Virus record (IMG/VR): IMGVR_UViG_3300032018_000010
Location: 1 to 39,055 of that record
Direction: 5' to 3' (one strand)
DNA from: a virus
Length of the DNA: 39,055 bases
The position numbers were made by a program, and so were the translations under genes. Positions 23,280-30,018 of this stretch are shown here, piece by piece. The notes under the pieces are model-generated. The model saw only the letters and a list, made by a program, of their open reading frames with translations, did not search any database and was not told where the DNA came from. Position 1 is the stretch's first letter; each line of letters opens with the position of its first letter.

Positions 23280-23877
23280 ATTGCTCAATGTTGACTGCAT
23301 GACTTATATGGCGACCTTGCCGGATAAGGCGTTTGACTTGGCTATTGTTGACCCCCCTTATGGTATCGGGGTTAATAAAATGAATATGGGGTCTCGAAAA
23401 ACAGTGAAACCAGATTCTCGATCATGGGATGATGCCCCCCCCCCGAAAGAATACTTTGTTGAGTTAATGAGGGTATCATCCGCGCAGATTATATGGGGAG
23501 GTAATTATTTCCCTCTTAGGCCGAGTAGGTGTTTTGTGATTTGGGATAAAGGAGAATCGATGTATGGCCGTGATTTTGCCGAATGTGAACTTGCGTGGGT
23601 ATCGTTTGACAAGTCCGCAAGAATTTACAAGTAAAACCCAAACCAAATTGACCGCATCCATCCAACCCAAAAACCAGTAAAGCTATACAAGTGGCTCCTA
23701 ACCAACTACGCCAAGCCCGGCCAACGAATACTCGACACCCACCTCGGCAGCGGATCAAGCGCGATTGCGGCACATAATTTCGGCTTTGATTTTGTTGGAT
23801 GCGAGTTGGACAAAGAATATTATGATGCGGCTGTTCGCAGATTTAACAAGGATACAGCGCAGATAAGCATGTTTTAA
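23269..23877 (+). pseudogene. DNA adenine methylase split by an in-frame TAA
   Basis: Codon 122 (TAA, 23632-23634) stops a frame that otherwise continues unbroken to 23877. Upstream: DLAIVDPPYGIGV (the DPPY catalytic motif IV of the N6-adenine/N4-cytosine methylases) and a WGGNYFPL stretch. Downstream, in the same frame: IDRIHPTQKPVKLYKWLLTN, RILDTHLGSGSSAIAA (the SAM-binding FxGxG-type motif) and FDFVGCELDKEYYDAA. The two parts align as one beta-class phage methylase, so this is a single gene interrupted by a nonsense codon or read through at low level. Alternatively the base is an assembly error. Confidence 0.75.
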
Positions 23878-23971
23878 CACCACCGTCAGTGCTGATGCGT
23901 CAAGCGCAACCTCCTTCATCTCCCGCGCCGGATCGGCCTCATCCGAAATCAGCACAGAGGTGATTTTTTGT

Positions 23972-24000
23972 TTGCAAAACACGATATATTGTGAGATAGT
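23972..24000 (+). promoter_or_regulatory. Candidate promoter over a palindrome
   Basis: TTGCAA (23972-23977), a 17-base spacer and GATAGT (23995-24000) lie in the 290-base stretch between the methylase and the next gene. The spacer holds a 14-base palindrome-like sequence, CACGATATATTGTG (one mismatched pair), which would suit a repressor site. Support is moderate. Confidence 0.4.
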
Positions 24001-24082
24001 GAAATTGCTGACACGACTTTGACAACCGTGCCGATTAGCAAAAATGTTTTACTCCAAGGAAAATTGACCAATGAAAACAGAG

Positions 24083-24158
24083 AAGCGACTTGTTGCGGGT
24101 GTCACACAAAGAAATGGGGATCAATCCCTCTTGGACTTTGTGCCGCAACAAGTCGCTT
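24083..24158 (+). other. Large near-perfect stem-loop upstream of the replication genes
   Basis: AAGCGACTTGTTGCGG (24083-24098) pairs with the reverse complement at 24143-24158 (16 bp perfect), and CACAAAG (24105-24111) pairs with CTTTGTG (24136-24142). Together that makes 23 pairs around a six-base bulge and a 24-base loop. The 3' side ends in TTTT and the following start is 24169. It could terminate or attenuate transcription into the replication genes, or mask the start region. Its presence makes the longer upstream start at 24019 doubtful. Confidence 0.65.
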
Positions 24159-24168
24159 TTGTGCGTTT

Positions 24169-24477
24169 ATGGACACCAGAATGACAAGTAAAAAACCAAG
24201 GAAAATCCGTGTTCACGATTGGGATAAATGGCAGACCTTCAGAAAAGACAGGGGAACACCTCCTTGGATCAAAATACACCGATGCTTAATGACATGCCAA
24301 AAATGGGCAAGCCTGAGCGATGGAGAAAAAGGGCAGCTTGTTTCGATATGGATTGCTGCCGCTGACAACGGCGGAGAGCTTCCGGCTGATCCGATTGTAA
24401 TAAAAAAGGTTTGCCAACTTGATTCAGAACCAGACATAGAAAAACTTGTTGAATTGCAGCTACTTGATATTAAATGA
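24169..24477 (+). CDS. Replication-accessory-type protein, truncated C-terminus
   Basis: I chose ATG 24169 rather than 24019 because the latter would translate the stem-loop. The 102-residue product (KIRVHDWDKWQTFRKDRGTP; WIKIHRCLMTCQKWASLSDG; LVSIWIAAADNGGELPADP) resembles N-terminal domains of phage replication-initiation or DnaT/DUF-type proteins that have further C-terminal sequence. Here the frame stops soon after LQLLDIK. The next frame carries residues such as THQRRGEQIKDLTAALAGKR ahead of the helicase start, which look like the missing tail. A frameshift or disruption between 24477 and 24588 is therefore possible. Confidence 0.5.
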   Translation: MDTRMTSKKPRKIRVHDWDKWQTFRKDRGTPPWIKIHRCLMTCQKWASLSDGEKGQLVSIWIAAADNGGELPADPIVIKKVCQLDSEPDIEKLVELQLLDIK

Positions 24478-24587
24478 CAACCAGATGACAACCAGATGTC
24501 CGCACGCTGCCTGCCGCTTTGACGCACCAGAGAAGAGGAGAGCAGATAAAGGACTTAACAGCAGCGCTAGCCGGAAAGAGATTTATA

Positions 24588-26144
24588 ATGAGACCGCCTA
24601 AAAAATACCAGCAACTATCCATCGATCATATCAAGCTTCCATCCGGCCAGGGTTTTATACTGCGCGATTATCAACACAAGCTTGTTGATGGGGTTCGAGA
24701 TTCGATTGTGTCAGGTAATAGGCGTGTAGTGATGGTGCTGGCCACGGGCGGCGGAAAGACGGCGGCTTTTGCGGAGATAGCAAAACTCGCAGTTGAGAAG
24801 GGCAAGAAGGTTCTTTTTTTGGTGAACCGGCGCAATCTTGTACAGCAGACCAGGGAGGCGTTTGCTTTCCATGGTGTGACCGGAACCGGGGTTATAATGG
24901 CAGGGCACGAAACAGCGCTCCATGAGCCATTACAGCTCGCCACAATACAAACCTATGGGCGGAGGATCAAACTGGAAGAGGGGGAAACGGTTTTTAATTT
25001 TCCCGCCGACTTAATTCTTGTCGATGAAGCGCATTTCAGCGTCAGCCCACAATTTCAGGATGTTCTGGCCCACTACCCGAAAGCAGTGATTGTTGGATGC
25101 ACGGCAACGCCAATGCGGGGCGATGGTAGAGGTTTGGGGGAAGTGTTTGACGCATTGGTTGACGTTATCGACACGCAAGATTTAACAGACAAAGGGTTTC
25201 TCGCCCCGTGCCGATACTTTGCTCCTTCAAAGCCCGACCTTGATAAAATTAAGATCGTGCGCGGCGACTATGAGCAAAAAGAGCTTGAAAAGAGGATGAA
25301 CCAGGCAAAGCTGGTAGGAGATGTTGTAGAAAACTGGATGCGCCTGGCTGGGGATAGAAAGACAATCGTGTTTGGGGTATCTGTTGCCCACGCAAAAGCC
25401 CTTGCTGTGGAGTTTAACCGGAAAGGAATCGCGGCGTACGCTTTGTCTGCTGCCAGCACAGAAGAAAAGAGAGAATATGCCTTCCGTGAAATGGAGCGCG
25501 GTAATATTCAGGTAATTACAAACTGTGCCTTGTACCAGTACGGAATGGATGTACCTGATATTTTGTGCGTGGTACTTGCAAGGCCAACCAAAAGCCTTGG
25601 GTTGTATCGACAGATGGCTGGGCGTGGCTTGAGGCCGTCACCAGGGAAAGAAATGCTACTGCTTGACCATGGCGGGTGCATTGAGGAAAACGGGTTGCTG
25701 ACTGATCCTATTGAGTGGAGCCTGGATGGAAAAAAGAAGGCATGGAAAAAGAAAAAGAAAGATGACAAGCCTCGTGAGAAGCGTGATAATATTTGTTCTT
25801 CATGCTCCTTATTGTTCACCGGCTCGAATGTTTGCCCTGATTGCGGAAGTGAGGCAAAGAGTTTTGGGAAAAAGGTGGATGTGGTTGATGGAGACCTTGA
25901 AGAGATAAAACCCAAGAAGGTCAGTAAGGATGATCGGCGGAGGTTTTACGGTATGTGCTTGTTCTACCAGAGGCAGAAAGGATATTCAGACGGGTGGTGC
26001 AGCCATAAGTATAAATCGCGGGTTGGGGTATGGCCTCGCGGGATGAACGATGTTCAGCCAATACAGCCGGACCAAGAATTTATGAACCGCATCCGCCATG
26101 AGCAGATAAAATACGCCAAGGCCCAGGAGAAAAGGAATGGCTGA
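24588..26144 (+). CDS. Superfamily 2 DEAH-box helicase with zinc-binding tail
   Basis: ATG 24588 is preferred (GGAAAGAG upstream); a TTG at 24519 is open in frame but would extend over a probable remnant. The 518 residues carry the motifs in order: ATGGGKT (Walker A), LVDEAHF (motif II), CTATPMRG (motif III), QMAGRGLRP (motif VI), then a Lys-rich stretch and a zinc-type quartet (C-S-S-C ... C-P-D-C). It unwinds DNA or remodels protein-DNA complexes at the phage origin. It overlaps the Toprim primase by eight bases, matching the DEAH helicase plus Toprim pair of other phages. Confidence 0.85.
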   Translation: MRPPKKYQQLSIDHIKLPSGQGFILRDYQHKLVDGVRDSIVSGNRRVVMVLATGGGKTAAFAEIAKLAVEKGKKVLFLVNRRNLVQQTREAFAFHGVTGTGVIMAGHETALHEPLQLATIQTYGRRIKLEEGETVFNFPADLILVDEAHFSVSPQFQDVLAHYPKAVIVGCTATPMRGDGRGLGEVFDALVDVIDTQDLTDKGFLAPCRYFAPSKPDLDKIKIVRGDYEQKELEKRMNQAKLVGDVVENWMRLAGDRKTIVFGVSVAHAKALAVEFNRKGIAAYALSAASTEEKREYAFREMERGNIQVITNCALYQYGMDVPDILCVVLARPTKSLGLYRQMAGRGLRPSPGKEMLLLDHGGCIEENGLLTDPIEWSLDGKKKAWKKKKKDDKPREKRDNICSSCSLLFTGSNVCPDCGSEAKSFGKKVDVVDGDLEEIKPKKVSKDDRRRFYGMCLFYQRQKGYSDGWCSHKYKSRVGVWPRGMNDVQPIQPDQEFMNRIRHEQIKYAKAQEKRNG

Positions 26145-27081
26145 TCGTATTGATTACGAAACCGTGAAGTCTAACGCTTGTGGCCGCTGGATCGGAATAT
26201 ATTCTTCTCTCGGAATAGAAGTTGGTGAAGAAGGGAGATATACCACGTGTCCACTTTGCGGAAAAAAAGACAAGTTCAGGATGGACGATAAGGGGCGCGG
26301 CCTGTGGGTGTGTGTTTGTGGCGCTGGTGACGGCTGGAAGTTGGTACAGGAAGTGCAGAATATTGGCTTTGTCGCCGCGATGGAGCTTGTGGCCCCAATT
26401 ATCGGGTCGGTAGAAATCAAAGAGTTAAGGGAGAAAAAAAGCAACTTCACCAAGGAAAAAGCCAGAAAGGTATTTGAGGGGGCGTTCAAGGCTGACCGAG
26501 CCAACCCTGTCGGGCTGTACCTCAAAAACAGGGGGATTGATCTCTGCCCGAATACCTTATGGTATCACCCGGCCATGATGGACGAAAAACAGAAACTTCC
26601 CGCTATGGTGGCATGTGTTACAACGAAGGCCGGGGAAGTGTCTGCGATGCACCGAACCTTTTTGACGCTTGATGGAAAAAAGGCTAATGTTGATCCGGTA
26701 AAAAAGTTGTCTCCGAATATTGTTGGGGTTAAGAACATAAAGGGAGCGGCAATACGGTTGTTCCCCCCGGCGCACAAAGTATTAGGGGTAGCAGAGGGGA
26801 TAGAAACCGCCCTTGCCTGTTATGGCTTCCACGGAATACCAACATGGGCCACGGTGTCAGCGGTTGGCATGATAGGGTGGGAGCCACCGGAAGGCATCCC
26901 GATTAAGAAGGTGTTTATTTTTGGCGACAACGACAAGAGCTTCACCGGGCAATCTGCGGCGTATCAGTTGGCGAAAAAGTTGACGGTGTTGAGAAAGATG
27001 GAAGTCGAGGTGCTTATACCGGATGGGGTTGGCACTGATTGGCTGGACGAACTGAACGCAAGAAAACAAGATTTGGCGTAG
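26137..27081 (+). CDS. Zinc-ribbon/Toprim primase
   Basis: The 314 residues show an N-terminal zinc ribbon (TTCPLCGKKDKFRMD; GLWVCVCGAGDGW) as in the P4-alpha/DUF7146 primases, a linker with a FRVYLKNRGI-like LKNRGIDLCP stretch, and a C-terminal Toprim-type domain with LGVAEGIETALAC (catalytic Glu) and FIFGDNDKSFTGQSAA (the DxD motif). It makes RNA primers for lagging-strand synthesis, presumably with the helicase it overlaps. No polymerase is seen, so the phage probably relies on the host replisome. Confidence 0.8.
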   Translation: MADRIDYETVKSNACGRWIGIYSSLGIEVGEEGRYTTCPLCGKKDKFRMDDKGRGLWVCVCGAGDGWKLVQEVQNIGFVAAMELVAPIIGSVEIKELREKKSNFTKEKARKVFEGAFKADRANPVGLYLKNRGIDLCPNTLWYHPAMMDEKQKLPAMVACVTTKAGEVSAMHRTFLTLDGKKANVDPVKKLSPNIVGVKNIKGAAIRLFPPAHKVLGVAEGIETALACYGFHGIPTWATVSAVGMIGWEPPEGIPIKKVFIFGDNDKSFTGQSAAYQLAKKLTVLRKMEVEVLIPDGVGTDWLDELNARKQDLA

Positions 27082-27083
27082 CC

Positions 27084-27275
27084 ATGAACAAATACAGCGA
27101 TTTTTCCAGACAAAGAGAGGAAAAGAAGGCGCTGAAAAAATACCGAATGTGCGCAAAGAAAAAAGCATTTGAATCACCAGAAGCTGCGCACCAGAAGGGG
27201 CAGAGGTTTTATGCTTGCCCATTCTGCGGGGAATATCACCGGACGAGCCATTTTGTCAACTATGACGCGACATGA
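27084..27275 (+). CDS. Small basic zinc-finger-type protein
   Basis: ATG 27084 lies just after the primase stop. The 63 residues are basic (QREEKKALKKYRMCAKKKAF) with C-P-F-C and two His (YHRTSH) near the C-terminus, forming a plausible C2H2-like zinc knuckle (YACPFCGEYHRTSHFV). A close match to small replication-region zinc proteins of other phages, but not assigned. Confidence 0.55.
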   Translation: MNKYSDFSRQREEKKALKKYRMCAKKKAFESPEAAHQKGQRFYACPFCGEYHRTSHFVNYDAT

Positions 27276-27610
27276 ACAGAAAGATGAAAATACCAAACAA
27301 CTTTCACCTTTTAGGGCAAAAAATAACCGTTGTTGTCAATCCTGCCTGCTTCACAGAAAAAGACGGGGTTTATGGCTATGCGTCATACCGGACGAACCAG
27401 ATACAACTTAGGCCGTCAACGGAAACGCATCCTCTTAACCAGGATCAGCTTGAGCAGACGTTTTACCATGAGTTGATGCACTTTATTTTATACCATGCTG
27501 GCTCGGCATATTCTGGTAAGTGCGATTATATGCACCAAGACGAAGGGTTTGTAGATTTGTGCGGATCGTTGCTGCATCAAGCAATGTCCTCTATGGAGCA
27601 TGTAGAATGA
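27272..27610 (+). CDS. HExxH metallopeptidase-like protein
   Basis: The 112 residues overlap the previous stop (ATGA). The motif F-Y-H-E-L-M-H-F-I-L-Y-H holds the HExxH signature of zinc metallopeptidases, and an E/D/H-rich end (YMHQDEGFVDLCGSLLHQAM) could supply a third ligand. ImmA/IrrE and SprT-type small metalloproteins share this look. Some phage members cleave repressors, and since no repressor is visible here that link is only a possibility. It ends at the phage side of the cassette array. Confidence 0.6.
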   Translation: MNRKMKIPNNFHLLGQKITVVVNPACFTEKDGVYGYASYRTNQIQLRPSTETHPLNQDQLEQTFYHELMHFILYHAGSAYSGKCDYMHQDEGFVDLCGSLLHQAMSSMEHVE

Positions 27611-27696
27611 AAACACCACAAGACGTAGGAAAATATCGCCTCGGAATAATCCGCCGATTGCTGGCCGGAGATTTAACCCCGGAACAGGCGGCTTAA
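27607..27696 (+). CDS. Very small protein ending inside the first attC-like site
   Basis: A 29-residue frame (MKTPQDVGKYRLGIIRRLLA then GDLTPEQAA) begins inside the previous stop codon and its TAA lies in the R'' box of the first attC-like site. It could be a truncated phage protein or a small cassette gene; cassette genes typically end at this spot. Basic and helical, no family. Confidence 0.4.
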   Translation: MKTPQDVGKYRLGIIRRLLAGDLTPEQAA

Positions 27697-27781
27697 CGAT
27701 TGAAGCCAGCCGACCGCGCCCCGGCTGGCGCAGGAAACAACGCGGCGCTTCACGCGGTCGATCTGAGCTGATTGGTTATAT
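27691..27781 (+). repeat. attC-like site 1
   Basis: R'' GCTTAAC (27691-27697, a perfect RYYYAAC) and R' GTTATAT (27775-27781) flank an imperfect palindrome. Outer arms share TAAC/GTTA; inner arms share CGACCGCG (27710-27717 region) with CGCGGTCG (27753-27760). Two further inner stems (GCCAGCCG/CGGCTGGC) extend the structure. R' departs from GTTRRRY at its end. Length is 91 bp, within the normal attC range. Confidence 0.55.
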
Positions 27782-27810
27782 TTTATTTTGTTGTGGGTGC
27801 AAAATAATAC

Positions 27811-27844
27811 TTGTGGTTGCATTAAAACGGGTGTACATTATATT
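27811..27844 (+). promoter_or_regulatory. Cassette-internal promoter
   Basis: Two overlapping promoter readings: TTGTGG (27811-27816) with TACATT (27834-27839) at 17 bases, and TTGCAT (27817-27822) with TATATT (27839-27844) at 16 bases. A short GGGC/GCCC hairpin and AAAAGGAG follow before the ATG at 27889. Cassettes are usually promoterless, so a private promoter suggests self-regulated genes. Confidence 0.5.
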
Positions 27845-27888
27845 TAAACGAGGGGCAATAAAGCCCACCACCCAAAAGGAGAACGACC

Positions 27889-28164
27889 ATGAAAACCACC
27901 TACACGATTCCCCAGAAGATGAGCAACAGCGGCAGCATCCACGACATCGCCTCTGATAATTTTGACCGTGACATCGTGTTTGCCGCCGGTTGCAAGTACG
28001 CGGTTGTTTTGGCCAGCTACTACGGCGGCAAGGGCTACACCACCCACAAGACCGCCGGGGCTGCGATTAAGGCCAGCAACGCCCAGAAAGACTACAGCCG
28101 TGAGATCATCGACACTGACGGCAACCGCTACCTGGTTGACTACGACCGGCTGGTCAAGGCATGA
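27889..28164 (+). CDS. Cassette A gene 1, small hypothetical protein
   Basis: The product has 91 residues with a strong AAAAGGAG ribosome site. Sequence is polar with Gly/Tyr-rich centre (VLASYYGGKGYTTHKTAGAA) and a strand-rich end (IIDTDGNRYLVDYDRLVK). It overlaps the next gene (ATGA), giving a two-gene cassette with its own promoter. That layout recalls toxin-antitoxin cassettes, but no toxin family is recognised. Confidence 0.55.
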   Translation: MKTTYTIPQKMSNSGSIHDIASDNFDRDIVFAAGCKYAVVLASYYGGKGYTTHKTAGAAIKASNAQKDYSREIIDTDGNRYLVDYDRLVKA

Positions 28165-28352
28165 CAGACGACACCAAGCGGAGCCGGGGAAAACCCCCCG
28201 GCTCCCGAAAAATTGACGCCCGCCGGGTGGCCGTAAAGATCCGGTGGACTGAGGCCGAGGTTGAGACGGTAAAAGCGGCGGCAGAACTGGCCGGGGAAGA
28301 TTTTTCGGCTTTTGTTCGAGCCGCTGCCCTAGCCAGGTGCCGTAAAATATAA
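28161..28352 (+). CDS. Cassette A gene 2, ribbon-helix-helix-like protein
   Basis: The product has 63 residues, basic, with VAVKIRWTEAEVETVKAAAE followed by AGEDFSAFVRAAALARCRK: a strand followed by two helices, as in ribbon-helix-helix DNA-binding proteins, including MobC-type and antitoxin members. It could regulate its own promoter at 27811 and the upstream partner. Its TAA (28350-28352) falls in the R'' box of attC-like site 2. Confidence 0.6.
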   Translation: MTDDTKRSRGKPPGSRKIDARRVAVKIRWTEAEVETVKAAAELAGEDFSAFVRAAALARCRKI

Positions 28353-28436
28353 CGACCAGGGTGAGCAGACCGGGCCAACCAAACTACAATAAAAAACACC
28401 GAGCTTCCCCCCGGTCAGCCATGACCGGCGTTGATA
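28347..28436 (+). repeat. attC-like site 2
   Basis: R'' ATATAAC (28347-28353) and R' GTTGATA (28430-28436) flank arms GACCGGG (28368-28374) and CCCGGTC (28410-28416). Total length is 90 bp, exactly that of site 5, with which it shares long stretches (GGTGAGC, GACCGGGCC, AAAAAAC, CCGAGCTTCCCCC). Box matches to consensus are partial, so this is the weaker copy of that pair. Confidence 0.6.
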
Positions 28437-28666
28437 TGGTTGAATTGCCCAAAGGCGACTACTTGACGGTGATCAGCCGGGGCAAAGAGTTCCACGCCAC
28501 AAAAGTTGCACGGGCCGTTGTCGCTGGCCAGATTAAAATTGAAGACATTAAGGGGCTTGAAAATGAACGAGAAAACAGCAGGGACCAAAAAAGAGATTGC
28601 CGCCAAGATTGCAATTTGGCAAACTATGGCCGGGACTGCAACAACAACGAGATTGACAATGACTGA
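28436..28666 (+). CDS. Cassette B gene 1, small hypothetical protein
   Basis: ATG 28436 follows directly on R' of site 2; no clear ribosome site precedes it. The 76-residue product opens with a compact beta-like part (LPKGDYLTVISRGKEFHATK; ARAVVAGQIKIEDIKG) and then a long charged, Asn/Asp/Arg-rich tail (ENERENSRDQKRDCRQDCNL) which overlaps the next gene and may not be functional. It ends in frame beyond the next start. Confidence 0.4.
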   Translation: MVELPKGDYLTVISRGKEFHATKVARAVVAGQIKIEDIKGLENERENSRDQKRDCRQDCNLANYGRDCNNNEIDND

Positions 28667-28841
28667 GTACGTCAAGCAGTTACGGGTTAAAGGTTGGACG
28701 GCTCAGGAGTTGGCGAAGCGATGGGGGGTTAGCCCCCGTCGCATCTCTCAAATCGGGGCCGCACCCACCCAAAAAGATTGGGATGCCCTGGCCGGTCTGC
28801 CGGAGATGGCCAAGGCATCACCCTGGCCGGTCTGCCGGTGA
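28563..28841 (+). CDS. Cassette B gene 2, helix-turn-helix protein
   Basis: ATG 28563 has AAGGGG seven bases upstream; a shorter start is ATG 28660. The HTH is clear: VKGWTAQELAKRWGVSPRRI then SQIGAAPTQKDWDAL. The C-terminal residues LPEMAKASPWPVCR are encoded inside the first copy of a 35-bp tandem repeat, so the natural stop may have been changed when the cassette end was duplicated. Likely a small transcription regulator. Confidence 0.6.
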   Translation: MNEKTAGTKKEIAAKIAIWQTMAGTATTTRLTMTEYVKQLRVKGWTAQELAKRWGVSPRRISQIGAAPTQKDWDALAGLPEMAKASPWPVCR

Positions 28842-28855
28842 TGGCCAAGGAATCT
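28786..28855 (+). repeat. 35-bp tandem repeat at the end of cassette B
   Basis: Two copies in tandem (28786-28820 and 28821-28855) both read CCCTGGCCGGTCTGCCGG then (A/T)GATGGCCAAGG(C/A)ATC(A/T). A third copy lies at 29397-29431, just before attC-like site 4. All three end at or near an R'' box, as if cassette ends had been duplicated by slippage or site-specific recombination. Confidence 0.8.
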
Positions 28856-28908
28856 AACGCCGGAAATAACCGGCGGCTTTAGCCGTCCAGTTGATTGATT
28901 TGTTAAGC
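28852..28908 (+). repeat. attC-like site 3
   Basis: R'' ATCTAAC (28852-28858) and R' GTTAAGC (28902-28908) both match consensus. The arms AATAACCGGCGGC (28865-28877) and the 28882-28896 arm pair with two extra bases on the 3' arm, T28886 nearer the loop and G28893 nearer the base. This is the arrangement of known class 1 integron attC sites such as that of aadA1. Length is 57 bp, near the classic 59-base element. Confidence 0.8.
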
Positions 28909-28923
28909 TATAGGAGGTGTGCC

Positions 28924-29340
28924 ATGGGGCTTTCGTGTTCTTGCCCAGAGTTTGATGGTGACGGATTTTATTACACGATAAAGTCCAAATTGCTGTGCGC
29001 AACGCCTATTTACAGGGACGGCAAAGCGATATGGGATCAGGAGTTTTTCTTTCCACTGACCACCAAGAGAACCCGGCGGTGCAAGTCGTGTAACACAAAA
29101 GTAAAAGTCGGTGATGATTGCATAGAATTTGAGAGGCATATCAGCACCGAAGGCGATGAGATAAAAGAACGAATCTACGGCGATGAAATGAGGTTGGCAT
29201 CATGGTTCCACTGCGCAAAATGCGGAGAGCAATACTTGAACCTTGAAGAGCTTGGTTACTGTGTCGATATTACTGAGAATATGCACGACCTTTTGATGGA
29301 GTACCGGGAGTTGCACGACACTTCGGAGGTGGCGGCATAA
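28924..29340 (+). CDS. Cassette C gene, zinc-binding protein
   Basis: ATG 28924 follows TAGGAGGTG. The 138 residues include an N-terminal Cys pair (LSCSCPEFDG), then CKSCNTKVKVGDDCIEF, and CAKCGEQYLNLEELGYCVD, six or more Cys in C-x-x-C form. The rest is acidic and strand-rich. It resembles small zinc-ribbon proteins of phages. The TAA at 29338-29340 sits in a partial R''-like GCATAAC, with no matching R'. Confidence 0.6.
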   Translation: MGLSCSCPEFDGDGFYYTIKSKLLCATPIYRDGKAIWDQEFFFPLTTKRTRRCKSCNTKVKVGDDCIEFERHISTEGDEIKERIYGDEMRLASWFHCAKCGEQYLNLEELGYCVDITENMHDLLMEYRELHDTSEVAA

Positions 29341-29431
29341 CGCTTGAGCTGAGACGCGGGAACCCTAAACAGGAGAGAGTAGATGCCGATTTCATGCCCT
29401 GGCCGGTCTGCCGGAGATGGCCAAGGCATCA
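29336..29431 (+). repeat. Half attC-like remnant followed by a duplicated cassette end
   Basis: GCATAACGCTTGAGCTGAG (29336-29354) has the look of an attC 5' half (R'' then spacer then GAG), but no 3' half follows. From 29397 the sequence is a copy of the repeat at 28786 and leads straight into attC-like site 4. A short frame here (MPISCPGRSAGDG...) is unlikely to be a gene. The stretch reads as a scar of cassette deletion or fusion. Confidence 0.55.
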
Positions 29432-29486
29432 TAACGCTGGAAATAACGGGCGGCTTTAGCCGTCCGAGTTGATTGTTTGGTTGGGC
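29429..29486 (+). repeat. attC-like site 4
   Basis: R'' TCATAAC (29429-29435, one departure from RYYYAAC) and R' GTTGGGC (29480-29486, perfect). Arms AATAACGGGCGGC and 29459-29474 pair with the same extra bases T29463 and G29471 as site 3, of which it is a near-copy (58 bp). Confidence 0.78.
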
Positions 29487-29511
29487 GACGTGCCCTGATG
29501 AGGAGAATAGA

Positions 29512-30018
29512 ATGCAGATAGAGAATAAACGTGTTTTGGACCCATGTTGCGGCGGGCGCATGATGTGGCTGGACCGGAAACACCCTGACGTTGTTTTTGG
29601 AGACAGGCGCAGCGAAACCATTACCGTAACTGACCGCTCACACGGCAACGCCAGCGGCACCAGAACGCTGCGGATTGAGCCAGACACGCTGATTGACTTC
29701 CGTGATCTGCCGTACCCGGACGGGTTTTTCAAACTGGTAGCATTTGACCCGCCGCATGTGTTACGGGCTGGTCCGCGTTCGTGGCTGGCTGCAAAATACG
29801 GGAAACTCTCCGATACCTGGCAGGAAGACCTGAACCTCGGCTTCGCCGAGTGCTTCCGTGTGCTGGATAACGATGGCGTGTTGGTTTTCAAATGGAACGA
29901 AACACAGATTAAAGTCGGCGAGGTGCTGGCACTTACACCCGTACAACCGCTGTTTGGGCATATTTCGGGCAGAAAGGGGTTGACGCACTGGTTGGTTTTC
30001 ATGAAGCCCAACGACTAG
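29512..30018 (+). CDS. Cassette D gene, class I methyltransferase-like protein
   Basis: ATG 29512 follows GAGGAGAATAG. The 168 residues carry VLDPCCGGRMMWLDRKHPDV (SAM-binding loop region), a FDPPHV motif (DPPH, equivalent to the D-P-P-Y/W catalytic motif of amino-methylases), and a fold-like end (GVLVFKWNETQIKVGEVLAL; HISGRKGLTHWLVFMKPND). It resembles phage-type SAM methyltransferases; the substrate is not evident. It might modify phage or host nucleic acid. Confidence 0.65.
   Translation: MQIENKRVLDPCCGGRMMWLDRKHPDVVFGDRRSETITVTDRSHGNASGTRTLRIEPDTLIDFRDLPYPDGFFKLVAFDPPHVLRAGPRSWLAAKYGKLSDTWQEDLNLGFAECFRVLDNDGVLVFKWNETQIKVGEVLALTPVQPLFGHISGRKGLTHWLVFMKPND

Noticed and set aside
23755-23982. 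A minus-strand frame with a protein-like segment (ISDEADPAREMKEVALDAS)
   Set aside because: It overlaps the 3' half of the methylase, lacks a ribosome site and its remaining residues look random. A remnant is possible but unsupported.
24019-24168. An upstream extension of the replication accessory gene from 24019
   Set aside because: It would translate the 23-bp stem-loop and gives a Cys-rich stretch unlike the rest. ATG 24169 fits the protein better.
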